A program made the translations under genes and the position numbers. DNA of 64,000 nt from contig JHVA01000001.1 of assembly GCA_000688615.1 (NCBI GenBank), forward strand, positions 124,001 to 188,000, given 5' to 3'. Source of the stretch: Acidobacteriaceae bacterium KBS 146 (lineage in GTDB: Bacteria > Acidobacteriota > Terriglobia > Terriglobales > Acidobacteriaceae). Under the pieces are notes generated by a model. The model was not told the origin of the DNA. It saw only the letters and a list, made by a program, of their open reading frames with translations, and did no database searches. This document shows, piece by piece, positions 25,742 to 32,757 of the stretch. Numbering within the stretch: position 1 is the first letter of the stretch; the number at the start of each line of letters is the position of its first letter.

Positions 25742-26716
25742 TTAAGTCGGCTGTATCCAACCCTGTTCCGCGGTTGGATTGCCAGCTGTGTCCAGCGTAT
25801 GCATCTGTTCTTTGGTTAGAGTGATGTCTAACGCTGCGATGTTTTCCTTCAATTGGTCGATCTTGCTGCCCGCAATGATGGGGAGTACTGAAGGCGTACT
25901 CTGCCGCATCCAGGCGATGATGACCTGATTCACACTGCGGCCAATCTCTTTCGCCAGGGCCGCAAGAGCTTTAAGTCGATCGTCGGATTCCGGACCTGCG
26001 AACTGAACGGGCAGCTCTCTTTCGGTGCGGCTATACGCTCCTTGTAAAAGCACAGAATAGGCGACAAGGGCTACGTTTTCTGTAAGAGCAAAGTCCTTTA
26101 ACTCCGGACCGATAACGATCTGTGGGCCGAAGTCTGCTCCGTGGCGAGGCCGAAGGTACGTGTAGCGCTGCTGGACGACGCTGTAAGGAGTCAGGTGATG
26201 AGCCTTTGCGATCGTGTTCGCTGCCGCGATACGCCAGACAGCGACATTGCTGGCTCCAAGGGCACGCACCTTGCCTGCCTTGATCAGACGGTCAAAGGCG
26301 TTCATGGTTTCTTCCTGAGACACGTCGCGGTCATCGCGATGCGCGTAGTAGAGATCGAGTCGGTCCGTTTGCAGGCGCTTTAAGCTTTTTTCGCATTCGC
26401 GTTCAATCTCACGTGCACTGAGTCCACCGTCACAGCCGGGATAGTCGAATGCGAGCTTCGAAGAGAGGACGATCTCGTCACGGTTGCCGCGCGCTTTCAT
26501 CCAGGCGCCGATGACGGTCTCGCTCTCCCCGCCCTGACAGCCCGGAAGCCAGCTCGCATAAAAGTTGCCGGTATCGATGAAGTTGCCGCCCTCACCAAAG
26601 TAATAATCGAGGAGCGCGAAGGTAGTCTCCTGGTCGATCTTGCTTCCTAGCACATCTGTGCCCATGGCCAGCGCGCTTACTTGAAGGCCGGTGGCACCTA
26701 ACAATGTTTTATACAT
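25742..26716 (-). CDS. Aldo/keto reductase
   Basis: A 324-residue cytoplasmic aldo/keto reductase. The start is ATG 26716 with AGGGA five bases upstream; the frame continues to 26845 but only through the end of the preceding gene. The catalytic tetrad is complete: Asp48, Tyr53, Lys87 and His126 (DLYYAHRDD). The C-terminal region carries the expected PIIAGSKIDQL phosphate-binding loop. It is a different subfamily from the reductase at 787-1740 (a GCQGGESE insertion after the Tyr loop). It likely reduces a keto or aldehyde intermediate of the regulon's pathway. It is transcribed with the small DMT transporter 37 bases upstream. Confidence 0.9.
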   Translation of the reverse strand: MYKTLLGATGLQVSALAMGTDVLGSKIDQETTFALLDYYFGEGGNFIDTGNFYASWLPGCQGGESETVIGAWMKARGNRDEIVLSSKLAFDYPGCDGGLSAREIERECEKSLKRLQTDRLDLYYAHRDDRDVSQEETMNAFDRLIKAGKVRALGASNVAVWRIAAANTIAKAHHLTPYSVVQQRYTYLRPRHGADFGPQIVIGPELKDFALTENVALVAYSVLLQGAYSRTERELPVQFAGPESDDRLKALAALAKEIGRSVNQVIIAWMRQSTPSVLPIIAGSKIDQLKENIAALDITLTKEQMHTLDTAGNPTAEQGWIQPT

Positions 26717-26753
26717 AGTGATCCCTGCGCGTAACGATATGATGATGCGCTGT

Positions 26754-27197
26754 CTATTTGCTGTAGGTTGCCAAGGCGACGCCGGCAAGCATGACAACAG
26801 CGCCGATAATGTTGTGAGGAGTGATGCGCTGTACCGGAGACCCAAGCCATCCGAAGTGGGAGATAATCATGCCACCGAGGACCTGCCCTGCAATCAGGCT
26901 GATAAACATTGCCCTTGCACCGACGTCGGGCAATAACCAGGCGATGGCAAAGACAAGGCATGCGCCAAGTACACCTGCCGTCAGCAGCCAGGGATTGACT
27001 CCCTTCAACCCGCTGAGCGCATTAGGCTGCCAACCGGTAAGACCGATGAGAATAGCCGTGAGGGCACCGATACACCAGAACAGGGCGTTCCCGACACGCG
27101 GATTACCAATGGATGCACCGACCTTCCCGTTCATCGAGAGGTGGAGCGCAAGGATGATGCCCAGAAAAATGGAAAAGACTAAGGAGAAGCCCTTCAT
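26754..27197 (-). CDS. Small DMT-superfamily transporter (DUF606/YdcZ-like)
   Basis: A 147-residue inner-membrane protein of about five hydrophobic helices, starting MKGFSLVFSIFLGIILALHL and containing GNPRVGNALFWCIGAL, the DAxxR-like loop LLPDVGARAMF and the final helix NIIGAVVMLAGVALATYSK. It matches the DUF606/YdcZ half-size drug/metabolite transporter family, which works as a dimer. Its position in the regulon, between operator copy 8 and an aldo/keto reductase, suggests movement of a pathway substrate or product across the inner membrane; this is inference. About 210 bases of leader separate the promoter from the ATG. Confidence 0.85.
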   Translation of the reverse strand: MKGFSLVFSIFLGIILALHLSMNGKVGASIGNPRVGNALFWCIGALTAILIGLTGWQPNALSGLKGVNPWLLTAGVLGACLVFAIAWLLPDVGARAMFISLIAGQVLGGMIISHFGWLGSPVQRITPHNIIGAVVMLAGVALATYSK

Positions 27198-27376
27198 TGT
27201 TCCCTCTTTTTTCTTTACGTTGCATCGGACTCTGGCATGAAGAGAGGAGCCTCGGCCGTATCTTCTTCAAGGATGAAGTTTGTACCCTTACAGCGTTTGT
27301 TTCACCCGAACAGATTGGGCAGACGAGGTAGCCAAGATGGTGTGAGCAGGGCATTGAGGTTACCGTTGCTGGCCCA

Positions 27377-27392
27377 AGTTCCCAAAAGAACT
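27377..27392. promoter_or_regulatory. Operator copy 8, AGTTC-N6-GAACT
   Basis: AGTTCCCAAAAGAACT, both arms perfect. It is centred about 25 bases downstream of the inferred minus-strand start point of the transporter/reductase unit, matching the geometry of copies 5 and 9. Confidence 0.78.
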
Positions 27393-27416
27393 TCTTTCAA
27401 ATTCAAATCAGATACG

Positions 27417-27446
27417 TGTATACCTTCGGGATTTGAACCTTGTCAA
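27417..27446 (-). promoter_or_regulatory. Putative promoter of the transporter/reductase unit
   Basis: On the minus strand: TTGACA (27446-27441), an 18-base spacer, and TATACA (27422-27417). The spacer holds GGTTC-N6-CGAAGG, an imperfect relative of the operator. The remainder of the 27198-27552 gap has no supported gene. Confidence 0.6.
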
Positions 27447-27500
27447 GATATACTTCCGGGCTTTCCCCTTCTGCTTTCCGCAGGTCAACCGCAAAAGGTT

Positions 27501-27522
27501 TAGCCGCCGGTTTCGGCGGCTA
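27501..27522 (-). terminator. Hairpin downstream of the regulator gene
   Basis: TAGCCGCCG and CGGCGGCTA (9 bp perfect, 4-base loop), 30 bases after the regulator stop. On the minus strand it is followed by AACCTTTTG. It separates the long minus-strand unit from the transporter promoter. Confidence 0.5.
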
Positions 27523-27552
27523 CGATATGGGTTTAGCGGATCCGGAGAAAAG

Positions 27553-28662
27553 CTACTTGGCACTGGCACGGCTGATCAATTTATGCGGAACATAGTGGCC
27601 GGTTGGAGCGGAACGGCCCTGCACAATGGGCAATGCAAAATTCAAAAGCTCAGTCCCATAGCGTTCTGCATGGAACGAAACCACCCCAATGCATGGACTC
27701 TTCGGATCTTTGAGAGCTTCCAGGATGTCAGAGCTTCCGCCGAAGCCGACGATGGCGATCTGCCGCGATCCCTTCATCGCACTAACAGCATCGGCCGCCC
27801 CGAGGGCGCTCTCATCATTGATCCCGGCGACGAGAATTCTGCTGGAGGGACGCATTGTCCTAAGGAAGCTGGAGAGAGCCGTCTTGGATATCGCTCTGTC
27901 CCCGCCTCCATCGAGATGATGAATGGCGTTCTCCGGAAGCTTGCTCAGTCGCTCCTCCAATCCTTTTTGAACACCAACGCTCCGGCTTTGCGTGGTTCTG
28001 CCAGCCAGAGGCGACTCCAAAAGAACGACAGCATCAACTTTGCCTCGCCAGTGATTGATGGCGTGGTCCGCGAGTGCTATGCCCGCGGTCAGGCCGGCGC
28101 GGTAATTGTTGACGCCGAAATAGACGGTGCCGTGATGAGGGTTGACGAGTGAGATCAGCGGAATTCCCGCACGGGCAAAGATATCGGCGATAACCGGCGC
28201 AACCTGCTCGAACAGCTGGAACTCAATCGCCAGGTCCACCTTTTCAGCGACCATCAATTCTGCATTGCGGATGGCAGTATCGGCATTGCGATCGTTGTCC
28301 CACACGACCAAGCTGACGCCAGCTGCTGTCGCAGCTTTTTCAAGACTTGTCTGAATTTCAACTGCGAGGTGAATGTGAGTCGAAAGGTTGGCAAAACCAA
28401 ACTTGATTTTCTTGCGCAGACGACTGAGTCGATACTGGCGGCCGGATTGGCTTAGATAATCTCGGACAACGAGGGTGTGGAGGATGCGAAATGCGCTTGT
28501 GTGCGGAATACCCGTCCGCCGGACGACTTCTTCCAGTGTCAACGCCTCGTTGACAGAATTGAAGCAGTCCAGAAGATCAAGGGTTTTGGCCACAATCGGC
28601 ACCCAGTACTTGTCAAGTTTTCTCGAAGGCTCCTGTTGTTTTGCTGGCGATTTGCTCTTCAT
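27553..28662 (-). CDS. Chimeric regulator: IclR-type winged helix plus periplasmic-binding-protein sugar sensor
   Basis: A 369-residue protein. Residues about 22-85 are an IclR-type winged HTH (VAKTLDLLDCFNSVNEALTLEEVVRRTGIPHTSAFRILHTL, wing ending SGRQYRLS). The remainder, about 105-365, is not the IclR effector domain but a type I periplasmic-binding-protein fold as in LacI regulators or ribose-type binding proteins: ETSLEKAATAAGVSLVVWDN, GVNNYRAGLTAGIALADHAI, VGVQKGLEERL, ILVAGINDESALGAADAV and GVVSFHAERYG. There is no signal peptide, so it is an intracellular ligand-responsive regulator. It is the only transcription factor within 33 kb carrying nine IclR-like (TTC-N6-GAA) palindromes, so it is the best candidate to bind them. 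It ends the operon started behind copies 9 and 10, implying autoregulation. Confidence 0.85.
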   Translation of the reverse strand: MKSKSPAKQQEPSRKLDKYWVPIVAKTLDLLDCFNSVNEALTLEEVVRRTGIPHTSAFRILHTLVVRDYLSQSGRQYRLSRLRKKIKFGFANLSTHIHLAVEIQTSLEKAATAAGVSLVVWDNDRNADTAIRNAELMVAEKVDLAIEFQLFEQVAPVIADIFARAGIPLISLVNPHHGTVYFGVNNYRAGLTAGIALADHAINHWRGKVDAVVLLESPLAGRTTQSRSVGVQKGLEERLSKLPENAIHHLDGGGDRAISKTALSSFLRTMRPSSRILVAGINDESALGAADAVSAMKGSRQIAIVGFGGSSDILEALKDPKSPCIGVVSFHAERYGTELLNFALPIVQGRSAPTGHYVPHKLISRASAK

Positions 28663-28732
28663 CGTGCCTCATAGTAGCACCTGTGCCTCCACAAAGGCGG
28701 CATAAGACAGCACCGCGAACAGGCGGATCTCC

Positions 28733-29839
28733 TTAAAGCAACGGGTCCGGGTTCGGCAGCATGATATCGCGAACACGCACGGCCAGTTCCTGGCCTGCCT
28801 CAAGAAACTGACGCAGCGTACGCATCGTAGGACCGTAGTGATCAAACTCACTAACGGCAAGACCGCGGTCGTTGAAGGCGCGGCCGAAGTCTTCAAACTT
28901 TCCGAGCAGCTCCTCAATAATCTTTTGATCGACAGGTTTGTCTATGCGTGGGGTCACGGACACATCGCTCGAGTTAAATCGAACCTGCCATTTATAAGGT
29001 GGAGAGATGACGACATCGCCGCCGATGAACTCGCTCCAGTGCATATGGTTGCGGAAGGCGGCGGACAAAAGCCTGATTCGATACTTCCGTTGCCGGAAGA
29101 GTTCGTAAGTCTTCTTGAAGACTGCAACACCCGCCCACTCAAGATATCCCGGATCGAGGGTAATGTTTTTCTTCTCGGCAACAACCTTCAGCCAGTCGTC
29201 CAGGCGCCCCACCATAATGGTGCAGACCGGTCCCATGGCCGAGATATCTTTACCCTCTTTTTCGCGTCGAGACAGGCCGCGCTCCACAGCTTCCGCTACC
29301 GCGACACACTGGGGAAGGGTAAAGCATGCGGTGGCGTTGATGGTAACTCCAGCATAAGTTGTCTCTTCAATAGCGGCGATTCCTGCTTCTGTAACCGGGA
29401 TTTTTACGATCATGTTGGGGCCGAGCGTATCGAAGTGCAGGGCTTGTTCCGTCAGTGCCTTGGCATCGCGATAAAATCGCGGATCGGTCTGGATCGAAAG
29501 CCGACCATTCTTGCCCTTGTACTTCTCATACATCGGCAACAGTAGCTTCGCGCGGGTAGACGAGATGTCCTCGACGAGTTTCCAGCCAATCTGGTCCTCG
29601 GTCGCTGTAGGCATCTCAGCTGCAAGCTTCCGGATGTGGTCATTCCAGAGATGGGGTTCGCGCTTGAGCGCTTCGAGAACGATGACGGGGTTACAGGTCG
29701 CTCCGACGGCCCCGTGCTCAATCGAATAGGTCAGTTCATTGAGGGTTGCAGAATCATTCCACAGAACGGTCGGGGTGCTCTGCGTCATCTCATGCAGAGG
29801 ACTTTTGTATGCAACAGGTGTTTGGGTAGCGCTGCTCAT
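28733..29839 (-). CDS. Transaldolase-like protein
   Basis: A 368-residue class I aldolase-type barrel. It shows TCNP at 48-51 (the TNP segment of transaldolases), the Schiff-base Lys146 in MIVKIPVT, TYAGVTINATACFT after it, and a C-terminal helix region like long transaldolases. The order and spacing fit the transaldolase family, but the sequence is divergent and longer than fructose-6-phosphate aldolases, so it could be a specialised aldolase that cleaves a keto-sugar product of this pathway. It is cytoplasmic, 63 bases after the alcohol dehydrogenase and 70 bases before the regulator, all one strand. Confidence 0.8.
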   Translation of the reverse strand: MSSATQTPVAYKSPLHEMTQSTPTVLWNDSATLNELTYSIEHGAVGATCNPVIVLEALKREPHLWNDHIRKLAAEMPTATEDQIGWKLVEDISSTRAKLLLPMYEKYKGKNGRLSIQTDPRFYRDAKALTEQALHFDTLGPNMIVKIPVTEAGIAAIEETTYAGVTINATACFTLPQCVAVAEAVERGLSRREKEGKDISAMGPVCTIMVGRLDDWLKVVAEKKNITLDPGYLEWAGVAVFKKTYELFRQRKYRIRLLSAAFRNHMHWSEFIGGDVVISPPYKWQVRFNSSDVSVTPRIDKPVDQKIIEELLGKFEDFGRAFNDRGLAVSEFDHYGPTMRTLRQFLEAGQELAVRVRDIMLPNPDPLL

Positions 29840-29902
29840 ATTGTCCTTTATCGAGGGCGACTCGGGTTACATGCGAAGGCCCGCATGGCACGGAATCAGG
29901 CA

Positions 29903-30934
29903 CTATTCCGGATACATCAGTACCTTCAGGGCCTTTTTTGTCGTACAGAGATTGAAGGCAGTCTCCCAATCCGAGATCGGAAGCTTAATGCTGATCATCT
30001 CCTTGAGGCTGATCCCGCCAGTCGCGTAGATCTTCATCATGCGGTCCCAGGTGTTGGCCGTGTAGCAGACAGATCCCGACATGGTGAGTTGCTTATAGAA
30101 GATGTTGTCGATAGGGAACTGAATCTCCTGCCCGCAGATTGCCACCTGGACGTGCTGACCCTGAGGGCGCAGCGATTCGAGGCATCCCCGTACGGACCCA
30201 GCTACACCTGCGCACTCGAAGGCGACATCTACTCCTTCGCCCTTCGTATGTTCTTCGATCGCATCCTGTAGCTTTTCGCTTCCCAGATTCACGACGGCTG
30301 CCGCACCAAAGCGTTTTGCCGCGTCCAGGCGATCGTCGTCACCGGGTGCGCCTGCGACGATGGTCTTAATTCCTTGAGCGACCAGCAGCTTGAGGCACAG
30401 AAGTCCAATCGGGCCAGGCCCCGAGATAAGCACCGTATCTCCCGGGGTGACACGAGAGATCTCAGTTACCGCCTGGACGGCTGCGGCGAACGGCTCGCTC
30501 ATCGAAGCTTCTTCGAGAGTGAAATTTTCCGGGATCCGAAAAAGTTGATCCGGACGCAGCAGAACGTACTGCGTAAACGCGCCATTCACGCCGTGACCCA
30601 TGCCTCGTCGATTCGAACAAAAGATGAAATATCCCGACCGGCAGTATCTGCATTGACCGCACGTCACAGCAGTCGCGCCAAGACCGGCGATCCGCTCCCC
30701 GATCCTGACGTCCTTGACGTCCTTGCCTACTTCCACAACAGTCCCGGCAAACTCGTGGCCGAGAGTTACAGGGGGAAAATTACGAAAGGTGTCATGCAGT
30801 ACGTGGATATCCGTGCCGCATACACCGCAAAAGGCGATCTCGACCTTGACATTATGGTCGCCACAAATGGGTTCGGCAACGTCTCTGATGCCGACATTGC
30901 CTTCACCTGGCGCGTATTTCACGAGAGCTTTCAT
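29903..30934 (-). CDS. Zinc-dependent medium-chain alcohol dehydrogenase
   Basis: A 343-residue cytoplasmic dehydrogenase with all zinc ligands visible: catalytic Cys39, His60 and Glu61 (GHEFAG), and structural Cys92, Cys95, Cys98 and Cys106. The NAD fold carries GPGPIGLLCLKLL. It belongs with sorbitol/threonine-type MDR dehydrogenases that oxidise polyols or sugar acids. It sits between the CoA-type aldehyde dehydrogenase (67 bases upstream) and the transaldolase-like gene (63 bases downstream) in a single minus-strand operon, so it probably works on the same carbon chain as these enzymes. Confidence 0.92.
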   Translation of the reverse strand: MKALVKYAPGEGNVGIRDVAEPICGDHNVKVEIAFCGVCGTDIHVLHDTFRNFPPVTLGHEFAGTVVEVGKDVKDVRIGERIAGLGATAVTCGQCRYCRSGYFIFCSNRRGMGHGVNGAFTQYVLLRPDQLFRIPENFTLEEASMSEPFAAAVQAVTEISRVTPGDTVLISGPGPIGLLCLKLLVAQGIKTIVAGAPGDDDRLDAAKRFGAAAVVNLGSEKLQDAIEEHTKGEGVDVAFECAGVAGSVRGCLESLRPQGQHVQVAICGQEIQFPIDNIFYKQLTMSGSVCYTANTWDRMMKIYATGGISLKEMISIKLPISDWETAFNLCTTKKALKVLMYPE

Positions 30935-31001
30935 TCGCAGACTTCTTTGTCAACCCTTCTGGAATTATTCAAGTGGAAATCAGCACTTCTCACGCCAACA
31001 A

Positions 31002-32480
31002 TTAAAACTTTCGAGACCACTCCTTCGGCCATCGCTCGATAACGACTTTCTTGTCGGTGTAGAAATCGATGGCGTCGTGACCCTGTCCATGTTGGACCCC
31101 AAGGAAACTGTCCTTCCATCCGCTGAACGGGAAATAAGCCATCGGAGCCGCTACACCAATGTTCACGCCAATGTTGCCCGCTGCTACTTCGTATCGAAAC
31201 TTACGGGCAGAGTTGCCATTCGAGGTGAAGATCGATGCCGCATTACCAAACTTACTTTTGGAAAGTATTCCGATCGCCTCATCCAGGTCAGATGCTGACT
31301 TCATCGAAAGTACAGGTCCGAAGATCTCCGTGTCGGTGAGTTTGCTGCTGCTCTCAACATCGCTGAGGATCGTTGGGTTCAGAAAAGAGGTTCGCTCCTT
31401 CGATCCGTTGTTGCGCCGCCCATCGAGAACAAGTTTGCCACTCCCCTGAAGCCCAGTATTGATAAGGCCTTCGATGCGTTCCTTGCTTGCTGGAGAGATG
31501 ACCGGTCCCATCTGAACTCCTTCGTCGAGACCATTCCCAACTTTAAGGTTTGACGCAAGCTCCGCGATCTTATCGGTGAAGGGCTTCGAAGCCTCGCCCA
31601 CGGTGATGGCGACGGAGACAGCCAGACAACGCTGTCCGGCGCAACCAAAAGCGCTGTCGCTTACGATCTTGGCCGACATATCGAGATCTGCATCGGGCAT
31701 CACCACGACGTGGTTCTTTGCGCCGCCCTGGCACTGCACCCGTTTCCCGTTCGCGGAGCCTTCTGCAAAGACATACCGCGCAACAGGTGTGGACCCCACA
31801 AAACTGATCGCTCTGACCTCAGGATGATGAAGCAGAGCATCCACGGCAGCCTTACCGCCGACGACCATACCCACAACACCCTCTGGGATTCCAGTCTCCT
31901 GCAGTAGGTTTATGAGAAAGCGTGCTGTAAGCGGGACACGTTCCGACGGCTTGAGGATGAAAGTATTCCCACAGGCAATGGCATAGGGAAGAAACCACAA
32001 AGGGATCATCGACGGAAAGTTAAACGGCGTGATTGCCGCAGTAACTCCGAGCGGTTGACGGATCATCATCTCATCAATACCGCTTGCGACGTCCTCGAGG
32101 TTGTAACCCTGCATCATGACAGGAATACCGCAGGCCACCTCGATATTCTCGATGCCGCGCTGCAGCTCCGCACGAGCCTCCCCAAAGGTCTTGCCATTTT
32201 CCTGAGTGGTCAGCTGTGCAATCTCACTCGCATGCGACTCAAGCAATGCCTTGTACTTGAAGAGGAATTGAATGCGGCTTTGAGGCGGGGTACGACGCCA
32301 CTCGGGAAAAGCCTTCGCGGCGGCCTTGACGGCTTCATCTACGTTCTGTTCCGTTGCACCGGCGAACTGAACAAGAACATTCATAGTGGCCGGATTGAAG
32401 ACCTCCAGTGTTTCGGCAGCTTTTCCCGGAGTCCATTTGCCGCTGACGAAATTGAGCGGCTCCAGTTGACCAGCAGACAT
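31002..32480 (-). CDS. CoA-acylating (methyl)malonate-semialdehyde dehydrogenase-type aldehyde dehydrogenase
   Basis: The start is ATG 32480 with AAGGA eight bases upstream; the frame is open to 32630 but that extension crosses operator copy 9. The 492-residue product has the aldehyde-dehydrogenase fold with TPFNFPSMIPLW, FVGSTPVARYV and nucleophile Cys285 in GCAGQRCLA. The usual general base Glu of the LELGGK motif is replaced by QGGAKNH, which is the hallmark of CoA-dependent methylmalonate-semialdehyde dehydrogenases (MmsA/IolA). It should convert a semialdehyde such as malonate semialdehyde to an acyl-CoA. IolA ends inositol breakdown, which fits a Gfo/Idh/MocA enzyme nearby, but other inositol genes are missing. 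It heads the operon behind operators 9 and 10. Confidence 0.9.
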   Translation of the reverse strand: MSAGQLEPLNFVSGKWTPGKAAETLEVFNPATMNVLVQFAGATEQNVDEAVKAAAKAFPEWRRTPPQSRIQFLFKYKALLESHASEIAQLTTQENGKTFGEARAELQRGIENIEVACGIPVMMQGYNLEDVASGIDEMMIRQPLGVTAAITPFNFPSMIPLWFLPYAIACGNTFILKPSERVPLTARFLINLLQETGIPEGVVGMVVGGKAAVDALLHHPEVRAISFVGSTPVARYVFAEGSANGKRVQCQGGAKNHVVVMPDADLDMSAKIVSDSAFGCAGQRCLAVSVAITVGEASKPFTDKIAELASNLKVGNGLDEGVQMGPVISPASKERIEGLINTGLQGSGKLVLDGRRNNGSKERTSFLNPTILSDVESSSKLTDTEIFGPVLSMKSASDLDEAIGILSKSKFGNAASIFTSNGNSARKFRYEVAAGNIGVNIGVAAPMAYFPFSGWKDSFLGVQHGQGHDAIDFYTDKKVVIERWPKEWSRKF

Positions 32481-32558
32481 TTGTTCCATCCTTGAAGAAG
32501 CTGTTTCAAACAATTCCGGGACACGAGCCGGTAAAGTTTGATCTAAAGCGTATCTCTT

Positions 32559-32574
32559 AGTTCTAATAGGAACT
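32559..32574. promoter_or_regulatory. Operator copy 9, AGTTC-N6-GAACT
   Basis: AGTTCTAATAGGAACT, identical to copy 6. It is centred about 28 bases downstream of the inferred minus-strand start point and about 80 bases before the aldehyde dehydrogenase ATG. Confidence 0.82.
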
Positions 32575-32601
32575 AATTTCAAATACTCTTTGCTGAAGCC
32601 C

Positions 32602-32630
32602 AATATAGTGGGACGCCCAATCGTTGGCAA
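32602..32630 (-). promoter_or_regulatory. Putative promoter of the aldehyde dehydrogenase-regulator operon
   Basis: Minus strand: TTGCCA (32630-32625), a 17-base spacer, and TATATT (32607-32602), the best -10 of the set. It lies between operator copies 9 and 10. Confidence 0.6.
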
Positions 32631-32677
32631 GGCTTCTTTGGTCTTATCGAAGCTTCCACAGTATATTTTTTGACGTA

Positions 32678-32693
32678 GTTTCTACTGGGAACT
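32678..32693. promoter_or_regulatory. Operator copy 10, degenerate
   Basis: GTTTCTACTGGGAACT: the right arm is perfect and the left arm keeps TTC. It is centred 119 bp from copy 9 and about 90 bases upstream of the inferred start point. Confidence 0.55.
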
Positions 32694-32757
32694 TTTAATG
32701 GGAGGAAGTGCGCTGGTACTCATTCAAGGGAGATAGGAGCGAAGCAAGACCGTTCAC

